NCBI RefSeq assembly: GCF_023487995.1
Contig: NZ_JAMFKN010000008.1
Span: 62,001-126,000 of the forward strand
Source of the DNA: Thermohalobaculum sediminis
GTDB taxonomy: Bacteria; Pseudomonadota; Alphaproteobacteria; Rhodobacterales; Rhodobacteraceae
Length of the DNA: 64,000 nt
Direction of reading: 5' to 3'
The notes under the pieces were generated by a model. That model ran no database searches. It had not been told where the DNA came from and saw only the letters and a list, made by a program, of their open reading frames with translations. Made by a program: the position numbers and the translations under genes. This document shows, piece by piece, positions 1 to 8,604 of this stretch (position 1 is the first letter of the stretch; every line of letters starts with the position of its first letter).

Positions 1-96
1 AAGGATTTCATCCCGGGCAACAAGATGAGCTTCGCCGGCCTTAAGAAGGAGGACGAGCGGGAAGATGTCATCGCCTACCTCAAGACCTTCCAATAG
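1..96 (+). CDS. Small class I cytochrome c, C-terminal end (partial)
   Basis: The window opens inside a gene: the first 31 codons are open and end at TAG. They contain [10 protein letters not shown] followed by a charged helix ending [10 protein letters not shown]. This is the C-terminal haem-ligand segment of small soluble cytochromes c of the c2/c550 type, in which the Met is the sixth iron ligand. The CxxCH site must lie upstream of the window. Such periplasmic carriers donate electrons to nitrite and NO reductases, which fits the nor operon downstream, but the partner is inferred. The next gene starts 4 bases after the stop. Confidence 0.8.
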   Translation, partial: KDFIPGNKMSFAGLKKEDEREDVIAYLKTFQ

Positions 97-100
97 GCGC

Positions 101-625
101 ATGGTCCGCGGCGGCGCCCGCCTCTCGGGCGCCGTCCTTGCGACCTGCCTCGGGCTTGCGATGCAGGCCGGGGCGCAGACGGGCGCCGCGCCACAGGACG
201 CGGAGCCCGATTTCCACGCGATCTGGGAGGCGCGCTGCCTCTCCTGCCACGGCCATGCCGGCGCCTTCGCGCGCGAGCGGCTGACGCTCGAGGCCGGCGA
301 GGTGCGCGGCCGCGGGGGGCGCGACCTGCGCCCGTTCCTCGCGCGCCATGGCGGCGGCCTGCCGCCCGATCAGGTTGAGCTCTTCCTCGACGTGCTCGCC
401 CGGCAGCTCGCCTCGGGCGGCTTCTACGAGCGCGAGTGCCGCATCTGCCACGACAGCGCGCGCGAGCTTGCGCGCCTGCGCCTGGTGCTGCGCGACGGCC
501 GCCTGATGGGCCGCTATTCGGGGCGCGAGATCGCCACCTTCCTGGTCGGCCACGGCCGGATGTCCGAGGCCGAGGCCGAGGCCATGACCGAAGCCCTTGC
601 GGCGATCCTCAAGGGCGCACGCTGA
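101..625 (+). CDS. Periplasmic dihaem cytochrome c with duplicated halves
   Basis: 174 residues with an N-terminal signal peptide (hydrophobic stretch about residues 8-26, ending near AGAQ). Two CxxCH haem sites are visible, CLSCH at 46-50 and CRICH at 113-117. Each is followed by a similar block: xRLxLxxGxxxGRxxGRxxxxFLxxHG. The protein therefore looks like a tandem duplication of one short monohaem unit. I chose the ATG at 101 because an earlier in-frame ATG at 65 lies inside the preceding cytochrome gene and gives no better signal peptide. It lies between a cytochrome c gene and norC, so electron transfer in denitrification is likely, but I do not recognise a named family. Confidence 0.75.
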   Translation: MVRGGARLSGAVLATCLGLAMQAGAQTGAAPQDAEPDFHAIWEARCLSCHGHAGAFARERLTLEAGEVRGRGGRDLRPFLARHGGGLPPDQVELFLDVLARQLASGGFYERECRICHDSARELARLRLVLRDGRLMGRYSGREIATFLVGHGRMSEAEAEAMTEALAAILKGAR

Positions 626-650
626 CCGGCCTGCGCGCTTCTGCCACCCC

Positions 651-664
651 TTGACTTTCGTTAA
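651..664 (+). promoter_or_regulatory. FNR/NNR-type box upstream of norC
   Basis: TTGACTTTCGTTAA is a near-perfect TTGAC-N4-GTCAA palindrome with one mismatch in the right arm. It is centred about 71 bases before the norC ATG, a position that would suit activation around -41.5 of a start site with a roughly 30-base leader. Dnr/NNR and FNR proteins of the Crp family bind this type of site. The candidate regulator gene is on the opposite strand at 6961-7668. Confidence 0.65.
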
Positions 665-728
665 GGCCCCGCCGCGCGCCCGCGCGCATGGTCCCGCCAT
701 CGCCAACCACTCCTGAAAGGAAGGCGCG

Positions 729-1181
729 ATGCGCGAAGTCATGACCAAGTCGATGGCCCGTAACATTTTTTATGGCGGGTCGCTCTTCTTCATCGTCATC
801 TTCGTCGGCCTGTCAGTCCACAGCCACAACTACATCGTGACGACATCGACCGACGCAGCCGGCCTGACGGAGGGCGTGGCGCGCGGCAAGCGCGTCTGGG
901 AAGTCAATGCCTGCATCAACTGTCACACCCTGCATGGCGAGGGCGCCTACTTCGCCCCCGAAGTCGGCAACGTGATGACCCGCTGGGGCGTGCTCGACGA
1001 TCCCGACGGCGCCTTCGACGTGCTGAAGGGCTGGATGGAAGCCCAGCCCACCGGCGTCGAGGGCCGCCGCCAGATGCCGCAGTTCAACCTGAGCGATCAG
1101 GAGATCCGCGATCTCACAGACTTCCTGCTGTGGACCGACAAGATGGACACGCAGAACTGGCCGCCGAACGACGCGGGCTGA
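729..1181 (+). CDS. norC: Nitric oxide reductase, cytochrome c subunit
   Basis: 150 residues, the usual NorC length. One membrane anchor (about residues 12-30) is followed by a periplasmic haem c domain with CINCH at 62-66 and a probable axial Met at 116 (RRQMPQF). NorC takes electrons from soluble cytochromes and passes them to NorB, which reduces two NO to N2O. The ATG is preceded by AAGGAAGG at good spacing. It is the first gene of norCBQDEF and lies under an FNR/NNR-type box. norB follows after 10 bases. Confidence 0.97.
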   Translation: MREVMTKSMARNIFYGGSLFFIVIFVGLSVHSHNYIVTTSTDAAGLTEGVARGKRVWEVNACINCHTLHGEGAYFAPEVGNVMTRWGVLDDPDGAFDVLKGWMEAQPTGVEGRRQMPQFNLSDQEIRDLTDFLLWTDKMDTQNWPPNDAG

Positions 1182-1191
1182 GGAGACGACC

Positions 1192-2589
1192 ATGAAATAC
1201 CAGACACAGAGGATCGCGCAGGTCTACTTCACGGTGGCCCTCGCTCTCTTCGCCATCCAGGTCATTGGCGGGCTGCTGGCCGGCTGGATCTACGTGGCGC
1301 CGAACACGCTGTCCGAGCTCTTGCCCTTCAACATCGTGCGGATGCTGCACACCAACAGCCTCGTGGTATGGCTGATCCTGGGCTTCATGGGCGCGGCCTA
1401 CTTCCTCATCCCCGAGGAGGCCGAGCGCGAGATCCACTCGCCCATGCTGGCCTATATCCAGCTTGCGATCCTCGTCCTCGGCACGCTCGGCGTCGTGGTG
1501 ACCTATGTCTTCAACCTGTTCGAGGGCAACTGGCTGTTGGGCAAGGAGGGGCGCGAGTTCCTCGAGCAGCCGCTCTGGGTCAAGGTCGGCATCGTCGTGG
1601 CGGCGCTGATCTTCCTCTACAACGTCACCATGACGGTGCTGAAGGGGCGCAAGACGGCCATCACCAACGTGCTGCTGCTGGGCCTCTGGGGTCTCGCGCT
1701 CCTGTTCCTCTTCGCCTTCTACAACCCGCACAACCTCGGGCTCGACAAGATGTACTGGTGGTACGTCGTGCATCTGTGGGTCGAGGGGGTGTGGGAGCTG
1801 ATCATGGCCTCGATCCTCGCCTATCTCATGCTCAAGCTGACGGGCGTCGACCGCGAGGTGGTCGAGAAGTGGCTCTACGTCATCGTCGCGACCGCGCTGT
1901 TCTCGGGCATCCTCGGCACTGGGCACCACTACTACTGGATCGGCACGCCCGGCTACTGGCAGTGGATCGGCTCGATCTTCTCGTCGCTCGAGGTGATCCC
2001 CTTCTTCGGCATGATGGCCTTCGCCTTCGTCATGGTGTGGAAGGGCCGGCGCGACCATCCGAACAAGGCGGCCCTGCTGTGGTCGCTCGGCTGCGCCACC
2101 CTCGCCTTCTTCGGCGCGGGCGTGTGGGGCTTCCTGCACACGCTGCACGGGGTAAACTACTACACCCACGGCACTCAGATCACGGCGGCGCACGGGCATC
2201 TGGCGTTCTTCGGCGCCTATGTCTGCCTCAACCTCGCGATCTTTACTTACGCCTTCCCGATCCTGAAGAACCGCGATCCCTACAACCAGGTGCTGAACAT
2301 GGCCAGCTTCTGGCTGATGGCGGGCGGCATGACCTTCATGACCTTCGTGCTGACCTTTGCGGGCACGGTGCAGACGCACCTCCAGCGCGTGATGGGCGAG
2401 GGCTACATGGACACCCAGGACCAGATCGAGGTCTTCTACCTGATGCGCTTCGGCGCGGGCCTTGCGGTGGTGATCGGCGCGCTCCTGTTCATCTACGCGA
2501 TCTTCGTGCCCCGGCGCGAGGTGATCGAGCCCGGCCCCGTCGAGCGCGAGCGCATCGAGCACGATCCCGATCACGTGGCGGCGGAGTGA
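1192..2589 (+). CDS. norB: Nitric oxide reductase, catalytic haem b subunit
   Basis: 465 residues, a twelve-helix haem-copper oxidase relative. All expected ligands are present: His53 and His336 for haem b, His334 for haem b3, His194/245/246 for the non-haem iron FeB, and Glu198 and Glu267 near the active site. This set marks a cytochrome-c-dependent NOR (cNOR). The protein lacks the N-terminal extension of quinol-dependent NORs. The stop overlaps the norQ start by one base (TGATG), indicating translational coupling. Confidence 0.98.
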   Translation: MKYQTQRIAQVYFTVALALFAIQVIGGLLAGWIYVAPNTLSELLPFNIVRMLHTNSLVVWLILGFMGAAYFLIPEEAEREIHSPMLAYIQLAILVLGTLGVVVTYVFNLFEGNWLLGKEGREFLEQPLWVKVGIVVAALIFLYNVTMTVLKGRKTAITNVLLLGLWGLALLFLFAFYNPHNLGLDKMYWWYVVHLWVEGVWELIMASILAYLMLKLTGVDREVVEKWLYVIVATALFSGILGTGHHYYWIGTPGYWQWIGSIFSSLEVIPFFGMMAFAFVMVWKGRRDHPNKAALLWSLGCATLAFFGAGVWGFLHTLHGVNYYTHGTQITAAHGHLAFFGAYVCLNLAIFTYAFPILKNRDPYNQVLNMASFWLMAGGMTFMTFVLTFAGTVQTHLQRVMGEGYMDTQDQIEVFYLMRFGAGLAVVIGALLFIYAIFVPRREVIEPGPVERERIEHDPDHVAAE

Positions 2590-3398
2590 TGCAGATGGAC
2601 GGATCCATGAACCTGAAGGGGGCCGAGGCCCCCTTCTATCTCGCCAAGGGCGACGAATGCGAGGTCTTCGCCGCCGCCCATGCCAACGGCCTGCCGCTGC
2701 TGCTGAAGGGCCCCACCGGCTGCGGCAAGACCCGCTTCGTCGCCCACATGGCGGCGCGGCTGGGGCGCCCGCTCCACACCGTGGCCTGCCATGACGACCT
2801 GTCGGCCGCCGATCTCATCGGGCGCTACCTGCTCAAGGGCGGCGAGACCGTCTGGGTGGACGGGCCGCTGACGCGCGCGGTGCGCGAGGGCGCGATCTGC
2901 TATCTCGACGAGGTGGTCGAGGCCCGCAAGGACGTGACCGTGGTGCTCCACCCGCTGACCGACGACCGGCGCATCCTGCCGATCGACCGCACCGGCGAGG
3001 AGCTCGAGGCCGCACCCGGCTTCATGCTGGTGGCCTCCTACAACCCCGGCTACCAGAACATCCTAAAGACGCTGAAGCCCTCGACCCGCCAGCGCTTCCT
3101 GTCGATCGAGTTCGACTTCCCCGCGCCCTCGCGCGAGACCGAGATCGTCGCGAACGAGAGCGGCCTCGACCGCGAGCGCGTGGCCCGCCTCGTGCGGCTC
3201 GCGGGCAAGCTCAGGGCCCTCAAGGGCCAGGACCTCGAGGAAGGCGTCTCGACGCGCCTCCTCGTCTATTGCGCTACGCTCATCCGGCAGGGAATGCCGG
3301 TCGAGCGCGCCATCCTCGCGGCGATGATCGAGCCGCTCACCGACGACGAGGATGTCAAACGCGGGCTCCTCGATCTCGTCACGGCCGTCTTCGGGTGA
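2589..3398 (+). CDS. norQ: NorQ, MoxR-type AAA+ ATPase for NOR activation
   Basis: 269 residues with Walker A GPTGCGKT at 41-48 and Walker B ICYLDEV at about 103-109. This is the compact MoxR/CbbQ/NorQ class. With the von Willebrand protein NorD it is needed for assembly or FeB insertion in cNOR. The ATG at 2589 overlaps the norB stop; ATGs at 2595 and 2607 are alternatives. norD begins 9 bases downstream, so the ATPase and its vWA partner are co-expressed. Confidence 0.95.
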   Translation: MQMDGSMNLKGAEAPFYLAKGDECEVFAAAHANGLPLLLKGPTGCGKTRFVAHMAARLGRPLHTVACHDDLSAADLIGRYLLKGGETVWVDGPLTRAVREGAICYLDEVVEARKDVTVVLHPLTDDRRILPIDRTGEELEAAPGFMLVASYNPGYQNILKTLKPSTRQRFLSIEFDFPAPSRETEIVANESGLDRERVARLVRLAGKLRALKGQDLEEGVSTRLLVYCATLIRQGMPVERAILAAMIEPLTDDEDVKRGLLDLVTAVFG

Positions 3399-3407
3399 GG
3401 CGCGGCC

Positions 3408-5480
3408 ATGACGGGTATCGACTTCGAGCCATGGGAACCCGAGGAAACCGTCGGGAAACTGTGGCACGCCTTCGCCAGCCGCCTGGATGCGCCCGAGGCG
3501 CATGAGGGAGCCGCGACCGATCTGAGCGAGATCGGCGGGCGGCTGGCCGTCTTCTTCCGCGGTCTCGGCGGCGCCCATGCCGTCGAGATCGTGCCCGTGC
3601 GCGCCGAGGCAAGCAGCCACCGCCTGAGCTGGCGCCGCAAGTTGGGCACGCCGCGCGAATACGTGGCCCGCGCCTCGTTCGACGGCGCCGCCCTTCGCCT
3701 GCCCGAGCGAATTGCGGCCTTCCCCGCGCGCGAGGCCAATGCCGCGCTCTATTTCTGGCTGACGGCGGCGGCGGCGCACGCGCCCGCGCCGGTCACCGAC
3801 CCCGACCCGCTCAGGGCCGACCTCCTCGCGCTGCGCGCGATCCATGCCATGACGCGGGCGACGCTCGCCGCCTGTCCGGGCCTTGCGGGGCTCCACGCCG
3901 ACCTCGCGCGCGCCTGCCTCGCCCAGCGCCGCGACCGCGTCCTGCCGCGCTGGGAAGCGGCCGTCGAGCAGGCCATCCGCGCGCTGCTGGCCGAGGCGGC
4001 GTCCGCGGGCCCCGCCACTCTCGCGCCGACTCGCGCCCCTGCCACATCCCCCCGCGGCCCCGGGTCGAGCCCTGGGCCTCGCTGGACGGCACCGGCTGAA
4101 GGAGGCCCCGGCTCGGAGGCCGGGTCAGCCGCGCCAGACACAACCGCCGCCGCCATCCTCGCCGCGATCCGCGCCGACAGCCCGGACCTTGCGCCCTTCC
4201 GCGCGCCCATGGGCTACCGCCCCTTCGAGCCCGTCCCCCTCTGGCCCGCCCTGCGCGCCACCGCCCCCAGCGAGGCCAGCGCCGAGGCCGGCGAGACCCC
4301 CGACGGCGCGCCGCAGGACGGCAAGGAGGGCACCCACCGCGCACGGCGCCGCAAGTCCGACCAGGCCGAGCGGCGCGACAGCCTGATCCTGCACAAGTTC
4401 GAGGCGATCCTGAGCTGGACCGAGTTCCTCAACCTCAACCGTCGCGTCGACGACGACGACCCCGACAGCGCCAAGAAGGCGCTCGACGACCAGGACGAGA
4501 TCACGCTCGGCCAGGTCTCGAAGGCGCCAGCGACGCGGCTCAAGCTGCATCTCGACCTCGCGCCCGAGGACGTGGACCGCGAGCGGCTGTCGGGCAACCA
4601 TCTCTACCCCGAATGGGACGCGCGCTCGGGCACCTACCTGCCCGCCCACGCCCGGGTTCTGGCCAGCCCCGCCGAGGCCCCGGCCGACGGCGCCACGCCG
4701 CTCGCCGACCCGCAGGCCGCGCGCCGCATCCGCGCGGTGCGGCGCCAGTTCGAGGCCCTGCGCCCGCGCCGCATCCCCCTGCCCGGCCAGCCCGACGGCG
4801 AGGATCTGGACATCGAGGCCGTGGTCCGCTCGGCCGCCGACATCCGTGCGACCGGCGAGGGAACCGACCGCATCTGGCGCGCGACGCGGCCGCAGGCGCG
4901 CGACCTCGCGGTGTCGATCCTGCTTGACGTGTCGCGCTCGACCGAGAGCGCGGTGACGGGCCGCGCCGTGATCGACATCGAGCGAGAGGCGCTGGCCGCG
5001 CTGGCCTGGGGGCTCGAAGCCTGCGGCGACGACTTCGCCATACACGCCTTCTCGTCGCTGAAGCGCGACCGGGTCTATGTGCTGGGCTGCAAGGAGTTCG
5101 ACGAGCCGATGTCGGCCAAGGTAGAGGCTCGCATCGCGGGGCTCAGGCCCGGCTTCTACACCCGCCTCGGTGCCGCGATCCGCCATGTCTCGGCCGATCT
5201 CGCACGCCAGGCGCGGGCGCGGCGGCTCCTGCTGGTCATCACCGACGGCAAGCCCAATGACCTGGACCATTACGAGGGCCGCCACGGCATCGAGGACAGC
5301 CGGATGGCGATCCGCGAGGCCCGTCGCGCCGGCCACGCGGTCCATGGCGTGCTGGTCGATGCCAAGGGAAAGTCGTGGTTCCCGCGCATGTTCGGACAGG
5401 GCGGCTTCTCGATCGTGCCCCACCCCGACCGGCTGGGTGCCGCCCTGCCCGAGATCTACCGCCACCTGGTCGGGGCATGA
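3408..5480 (+). CDS. norD: NorD, von Willebrand factor A partner of NorQ
   Basis: 690 residues. The C-terminal vWA domain carries a metal-ion site DVSRSTES near residue 507 and LLLVITDGKPND about a hundred residues later. The N-terminal half is Ala/Arg-rich and helical. Between them lies a Pro/Gly/Ser-rich linker (about residues 205-245) that coincides with a palindromic DNA repeat at 4056-4128, so part of the linker seems to come from an inserted repeat kept in frame. NorD works with NorQ at the membrane to activate NorCB. The stop overlaps the norE start by 4 bases (ATGA). Confidence 0.95.
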   Translation: MTGIDFEPWEPEETVGKLWHAFASRLDAPEAHEGAATDLSEIGGRLAVFFRGLGGAHAVEIVPVRAEASSHRLSWRRKLGTPREYVARASFDGAALRLPERIAAFPAREANAALYFWLTAAAAHAPAPVTDPDPLRADLLALRAIHAMTRATLAACPGLAGLHADLARACLAQRRDRVLPRWEAAVEQAIRALLAEAASAGPATLAPTRAPATSPRGPGSSPGPRWTAPAEGGPGSEAGSAAPDTTAAAILAAIRADSPDLAPFRAPMGYRPFEPVPLWPALRATAPSEASAEAGETPDGAPQDGKEGTHRARRRKSDQAERRDSLILHKFEAILSWTEFLNLNRRVDDDDPDSAKKALDDQDEITLGQVSKAPATRLKLHLDLAPEDVDRERLSGNHLYPEWDARSGTYLPAHARVLASPAEAPADGATPLADPQAARRIRAVRRQFEALRPRRIPLPGQPDGEDLDIEAVVRSAADIRATGEGTDRIWRATRPQARDLAVSILLDVSRSTESAVTGRAVIDIEREALAALAWGLEACGDDFAIHAFSSLKRDRVYVLGCKEFDEPMSAKVEARIAGLRPGFYTRLGAAIRHVSADLARQARARRLLLVITDGKPNDLDHYEGRHGIEDSRMAIREARRAGHAVHGVLVDAKGKSWFPRMFGQGGFSIVPHPDRLGAALPEIYRHLVGA
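4056..4128. repeat. Dispersed GC palindromes inside norD
   Basis: Two adjacent imperfect hairpins: GGCCCCGGG-TCGAG-CCCTGGGCC at 4056-4078, and a GGCCCCGG...GGCCGGG pair at about 4104-4125. The first has the same plan as the intergenic hairpin at 32805-32825 (GCCCCGGG-CTTGA-CCCGGGGC on the given strand). The second resembles 12272-12293. The repeat remains in frame in the norD linker. Confidence 0.55.
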
Positions 5481-6034
5481 GTGACACCGCCCGCGCCGAC
5501 GCCTCCGGCACGCTGCCGGGCGACCTGATGATCTGGGTGCTGATCGTCAGCGAACTGCTGGTGTTCGGGGCGGCGCTCGGCGGGTTCATGGCGGTGCGTA
5601 CCACCGATGCCGCGGGGTTTGCAGCGGCGCAGGACCATCTCGACCGCACGGCGGGCGCGCTCAACACCATCGTGCTCTTGACCTCGGGCCTGTTCGCAGC
5701 GCTGGCGTTGCGGGCCTGCGAGGTGGGCTCGCGCGGGCGCGCGCGCCTCTGGCTCGGCGCGGCGGCGGCTCTGGGCCTCGTATTCCTCTGGGTGAAGGGG
5801 CTCGAATACGCCGCCAAGGCGGCCCAGGGCATCGGCACCGAGACGCACCCCTTCTTCACCTTCTACTACCTCGTCACCGGATTTCACGCGGCGCATGTGG
5901 TGGCGGGGATCGTGATCCTCGGCCTCGTGTCCTGGCGCGACAACGTGGCGAACATCGAGAACGCGACCGCCTTCTGGCACATGGTCGATCTCGTCTGGGT
6001 GCTGATCTTCCCCGTGATCTACCTGCTGCGATGA
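5477..6034 (+). CDS. norE: NorE, cytochrome oxidase subunit III-like protein
   Basis: 185 residues with about five membrane helices and the subunit III-like stretch FYYLVTGFHAAHVVAG and a terminal FWHMVDLVWVLIFPVIYLL. NorE is an accessory integral membrane protein that improves NOR activity in Paracoccus and Rhodobacter relatives; it is not a catalytic subunit. The ATG at 5477 overlaps the norD stop, and the norE stop overlaps norF, so norD, norE and norF are translationally coupled. Confidence 0.93.
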   Translation: MSDTARADASGTLPGDLMIWVLIVSELLVFGAALGGFMAVRTTDAAGFAAAQDHLDRTAGALNTIVLLTSGLFAALALRACEVGSRGRARLWLGAAAALGLVFLWVKGLEYAAKAAQGIGTETHPFFTFYYLVTGFHAAHVVAGIVILGLVSWRDNVANIENATAFWHMVDLVWVLIFPVIYLLR

Positions 6035-6303
6035 GGGTCTGGGCCGACAATCCGCTGTGGCGCGCCTGGGGCGGCCTAATGGCGCTTGGCGCTCTTACCA
6101 CGCTCGCGGCGGCGCGTGGCGGGCAGGTCGCGGCCCCGGTTCTGGGTGCGGCGATCCTCGCGCTTGCCTGGGCCAAGGCGCGCCTCATCCTCGGCCGCTA
6201 TCTCGACCTCGACCGCGCGCCCGCATGGCGGCGCGGCTTCTCGGGCGTTATCGGGGCGTTCCTCGTGCTCCTCTACGGGATCTATCTCATCCCCGCAGTG
6301 TGA
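6031..6303 (+). CDS. norF: NorF, small membrane protein of the nor operon
   Basis: 90 residues, almost entirely hydrophobic, with three predicted membrane helices and a basic loop (AKARLILGRYLDLDRAP) typical of the cytochrome oxidase subunit IV-like NorF family. It overlaps norE by 4 bases and closes the operon. Its role is accessory to NOR maturation or activity. The convergent DUF4202 gene begins 85 bases on; that gap contains no convincing terminator. Confidence 0.88.
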   Translation: MRVWADNPLWRAWGGLMALGALTTLAAARGGQVAAPVLGAAILALAWAKARLILGRYLDLDRAPAWRRGFSGVIGAFLVLLYGIYLIPAV

Positions 6304-6388
6304 CGCGCCGCCCGGGCGAGCTCACAGTTGGAGAACCGGTTCCATTTCAGTGGCTTGTCTATGGCTTCACTCGTGAAATCCTTGCCGC

Positions 6389-6964
6389 TCACCCCTCGAA
6401 CGCGGCGGCCAGGTCCGCCGGAAGGTCGAATCCAGCCCGCACCCGGGCGCGCCCCTCGGCCGACATCTTACGCGCGGTCTTGGCGGCGATGCCCAGGACC
6501 TGACCGGGCTCGCGTCCTGCGGCAAAATCGGCGAAATACCAGCGCAGGAAGACCAGGCAGATCACATCCTCGAGGAGCTGGACCTCGGGGTCGCGCTTCA
6601 GCCCCTCCTTGCGCAGCATCCGGCCCACGCGCGCGCAGTCCTCAGCGCCATAGCCGGCCCCGGCCATGATCTCGCCGACCCGCCCGGCATGAAAGACCGC
6701 CTGGGCACGGCGCCACGCCAGATAGGCCTCGCGCCCCTCGGGATAGGAACTGCGCGGCATCCGCCAGCGCTCGATGTGCTGGCCGCGGGCCGCAATGCGC
6801 AACAGCTCGGGCGCCTCGGGCGCGATGCGGGCAAGCTCGGCCGACATGCGCTGGCCGTAAAGCAGCGCCGCCGGCCCCTCGGCCTCGCCATCCGGCACCA
6901 TTTCGGGGTCGGCCGCATTAGCCGCGTCGATCGCCGCCAGAACCTCCGCAAGCCGCTCGCTCAC
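6389..6964 (-). CDS. DUF4202 family protein
   Basis: 191 residues matching the DUF4202 family throughout: LLYGQRMS, ARGQHIERWRMPRSSYPEGR, RMLRKEG, DPEVQLLEDVICLVFLRWYF and the C-terminal KTARKMS. The function is unknown. The start is a GTG at 6964 that overlaps the stop of the upstream Crp/Fnr gene by 4 bases (GTGA), so the two are translationally coupled. That coupling, and the nor operon facing it, suggest a role in nitrogen-oxide metabolism. The conserved His and charged residues hint at an enzyme, but none is established. Confidence 0.88.
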   Translation of the reverse strand: MSERLAEVLAAIDAANAADPEMVPDGEAEGPAALLYGQRMSAELARIAPEAPELLRIAARGQHIERWRMPRSSYPEGREAYLAWRRAQAVFHAGRVGEIMAGAGYGAEDCARVGRMLRKEGLKRDPEVQLLEDVICLVFLRWYFADFAAGREPGQVLGIAAKTARKMSAEGRARVRAGFDLPADLAAAFEG

Positions 6965-7668
6965 AGCGCGTGCCCCCAGGCCGCGGCGCGGTCCTGCTCG
7001 ACATAAGTCCTGAGCCGCTCGACGTCGCTGATCGCCGCATGGTTCTGGCTGATGGTGACGCCGGCCTCCTTCAGTCGGGCGAAGGCGCGTGACAGGCTCT
7101 CGGGCTTCATGCCCAGGCGCCCGGCGATCAAGACCTTCTCGTAGGGCAGGGTCACCGCGCAGGCGCCCTCGTCCACGGGGCAGAGGTCGAGCAGGAACTC
7201 TGCCACCCGCTGCGCCCCGGTCTGCGCCTTGAGCTGCTCGACCTGCGTGACCAGCGCATGGAGATGCCCGAAGGTCGCCGCCAACATGGCCGAGCAGAGC
7301 TCGGGCCGCTTCTCCATCATGTTGAGGATCGAACTCGCCCTGACCGCCAGAAGGCGGCAGTCGGTCACCGCCTCGGCCGCGACCGGGTAGACGCTGTTGC
7401 GGAAGGCTACCGCCTCGCCGAAGCTGCGGCCCTTGGTGAAGACGCCCACCACCGCCTCGGCCCCGTTCGGCGCAATGCGGTAGAGCTTCACCCACCCCGA
7501 GAGCACGATGTAGACGTTGTGGGCGGGCTCGCCCTGCAGGAAGATCGAGCTTCCCCGCTCGCGCGCCTGCACGTTCGCTTGCCTCAGGAGGAAGTCGGCG
7601 ACATCAGCAGGCATGCTGTCGATCAGCACGGCGCGGCGGGCGATCTCCTGATCTTCGCGCGACAGCAT
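6961..7668 (-). CDS. Crp/Fnr-family regulator, Dnr/NNR-like
   Basis: 235 residues from the ATG at 7668. An N-terminal cyclic-nucleotide-binding fold (FLQGEPAHNVYIVLSGWVKLYR) is followed by a dimerisation helix (HLHALVTQVEQLKAQTGAQRVAEFLL) and a winged helix whose recognition region is GRLGMKPESLSRAFARLKEAGV. The N-terminal cysteine cluster of FNR is absent, so it fits the haem- or NO-responsive Dnr/NNR class better than an iron-sulfur FNR. A matching palindrome lies 65 bases upstream, which suggests autoregulation or control by a paralogue. It is probably the regulator of norCBQDEF (inference from position). Confidence 0.85.
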   Translation of the reverse strand: MLSREDQEIARRAVLIDSMPADVADFLLRQANVQARERGSSIFLQGEPAHNVYIVLSGWVKLYRIAPNGAEAVVGVFTKGRSFGEAVAFRNSVYPVAAEAVTDCRLLAVRASSILNMMEKRPELCSAMLAATFGHLHALVTQVEQLKAQTGAQRVAEFLLDLCPVDEGACAVTLPYEKVLIAGRLGMKPESLSRAFARLKEAGVTISQNHAAISDVERLRTYVEQDRAAAWGHAL

Positions 7669-7725
7669 CGGCTCCCTCCGAGTGGGTGTCCGGCCGGAAC
7701 CTGCCGGATCGTACGGGCCGCGACC

Positions 7726-7739
7726 CTGACATGGATCAA
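7726..7739 (-). promoter_or_regulatory. FNR/NNR-type box upstream of the Crp/Fnr gene
   Basis: Read on the minus strand this is TTGAT-CCAT-GTCAG, one base short of the TTGAT-N4-GTCAA pattern. It is centred about 65 bases before the regulator ATG at 7668 and lies in the divergent gap with gntR (starts 7837). It has the same half-sites as the box before norC. Confidence 0.55.
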
Positions 7740-7836
7740 AGTTTTCCGCCAATCGTGCATGTCGGCAAGGGAATCGTTGCAGCCTGCCGTCAGGGAAGCT
7801 ACACCAATCTGGTCTTTGGTTCTTCTATGGTGCGCC

Positions 7837-8604
7837 ATGACCGCGACCCCGAGGGACGGCCTCAACTCCTCCATCGCGCTTGCGCGCATCCGCCAGATGG
7901 TGGATGGCGGCATCAGTGCCGGCGCGCGGCTGCCGACCGAGCGGGCGCTGGCCGCCGAGATCGGGGTGGGCCGTGCCGCCGTGCGCCGCGCGCTCGAGGC
8001 GCTCGAGGCCGAGGGGCTGATCTGGCGCCGCCAGGGCAAGGGCACCTTCGTCGTCCAGCCGCCACGCGCACCGGGCCTCGCCGGCAGCCTCGCGGCGGCG
8101 ACCAATCCCGCCGAGGTCGCCGAGGCGCGCATCACGCTCGAGCCGCAGCTCGCCCGCCTCTCGGCGCTCAACGCGACGCCCGAGGACGTGGCGCGGATGC
8201 GCCAACTGGCCGAGCGCATCGCCGCCTCGACCGACGCGGACGCCCGCGAGCTCTGGGACGGCGCGCTGCACCGGCTGATCGCGCGCACCGCGGGGAATGG
8301 CCTCCTGCTCGCCGTCTTCGACCTGATGGAGGAGGTCCGGCGCGACGATGTATGGCGCATGCTTCGCGAGCGCGCCCGCACGCGCGGCACCCTCGCGCTC
8401 TACGCCCGCCAGCATGCCGCCATCATCGACGCCATCGCCCGGCGCGACGGCGCGGGCGCCGAAGGCGCGATGCGCAGCCACCTGCGCACCGTGGCCGAGA
8501 ACCTGCGCCGCATCGTCGATGGCGACGCGCCCGATGCCGACACCGACGGCGATTCCCCCGCCGCCATGCCCGAGCCGACGGAAGGAGCCGCCCTTGCCCG
8601 GTGA
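7837..8604 (+). CDS. GntR-family regulator, FadR type
   Basis: 255 residues. The N-terminal winged helix includes GARLPTERALAAEIGVGRAAVRRALEALEAEGLIWRRQGKGTFV, typical of GntR proteins. The C-terminal all-helical FCD domain (about residues 90-235) carries candidate metal/ligand His and Asp residues. It is the first gene of the peptide transporter operon, and the next gene starts inside its last codons. It therefore probably controls the transporter and gamma-glutamyltransferase in response to an organic acid or amino acid; the ligand is unknown. Confidence 0.88.
   Translation: MTATPRDGLNSSIALARIRQMVDGGISAGARLPTERALAAEIGVGRAAVRRALEALEAEGLIWRRQGKGTFVVQPPRAPGLAGSLAAATNPAEVAEARITLEPQLARLSALNATPEDVARMRQLAERIAASTDADARELWDGALHRLIARTAGNGLLLAVFDLMEEVRRDDVWRMLRERARTRGTLALYARQHAAIIDAIARRDGAGAEGAMRSHLRTVAENLRRIVDGDAPDADTDGDSPAAMPEPTEGAALAR

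Noticed and set aside
65-100. ATG at 65 as start of the dihaem cytochrome
   Set aside because: It overlaps the end of the preceding cytochrome gene in another frame and adds a Ser/Pro/Arg stretch before the signal peptide. The ATG at 101 gives a normal leader.
1114-2574. A 486-codon minus-strand frame opposite norB
   Set aside because: norB on the plus strand has every haem and FeB ligand; the antisense product is His/Glu/Arg-rich noise.
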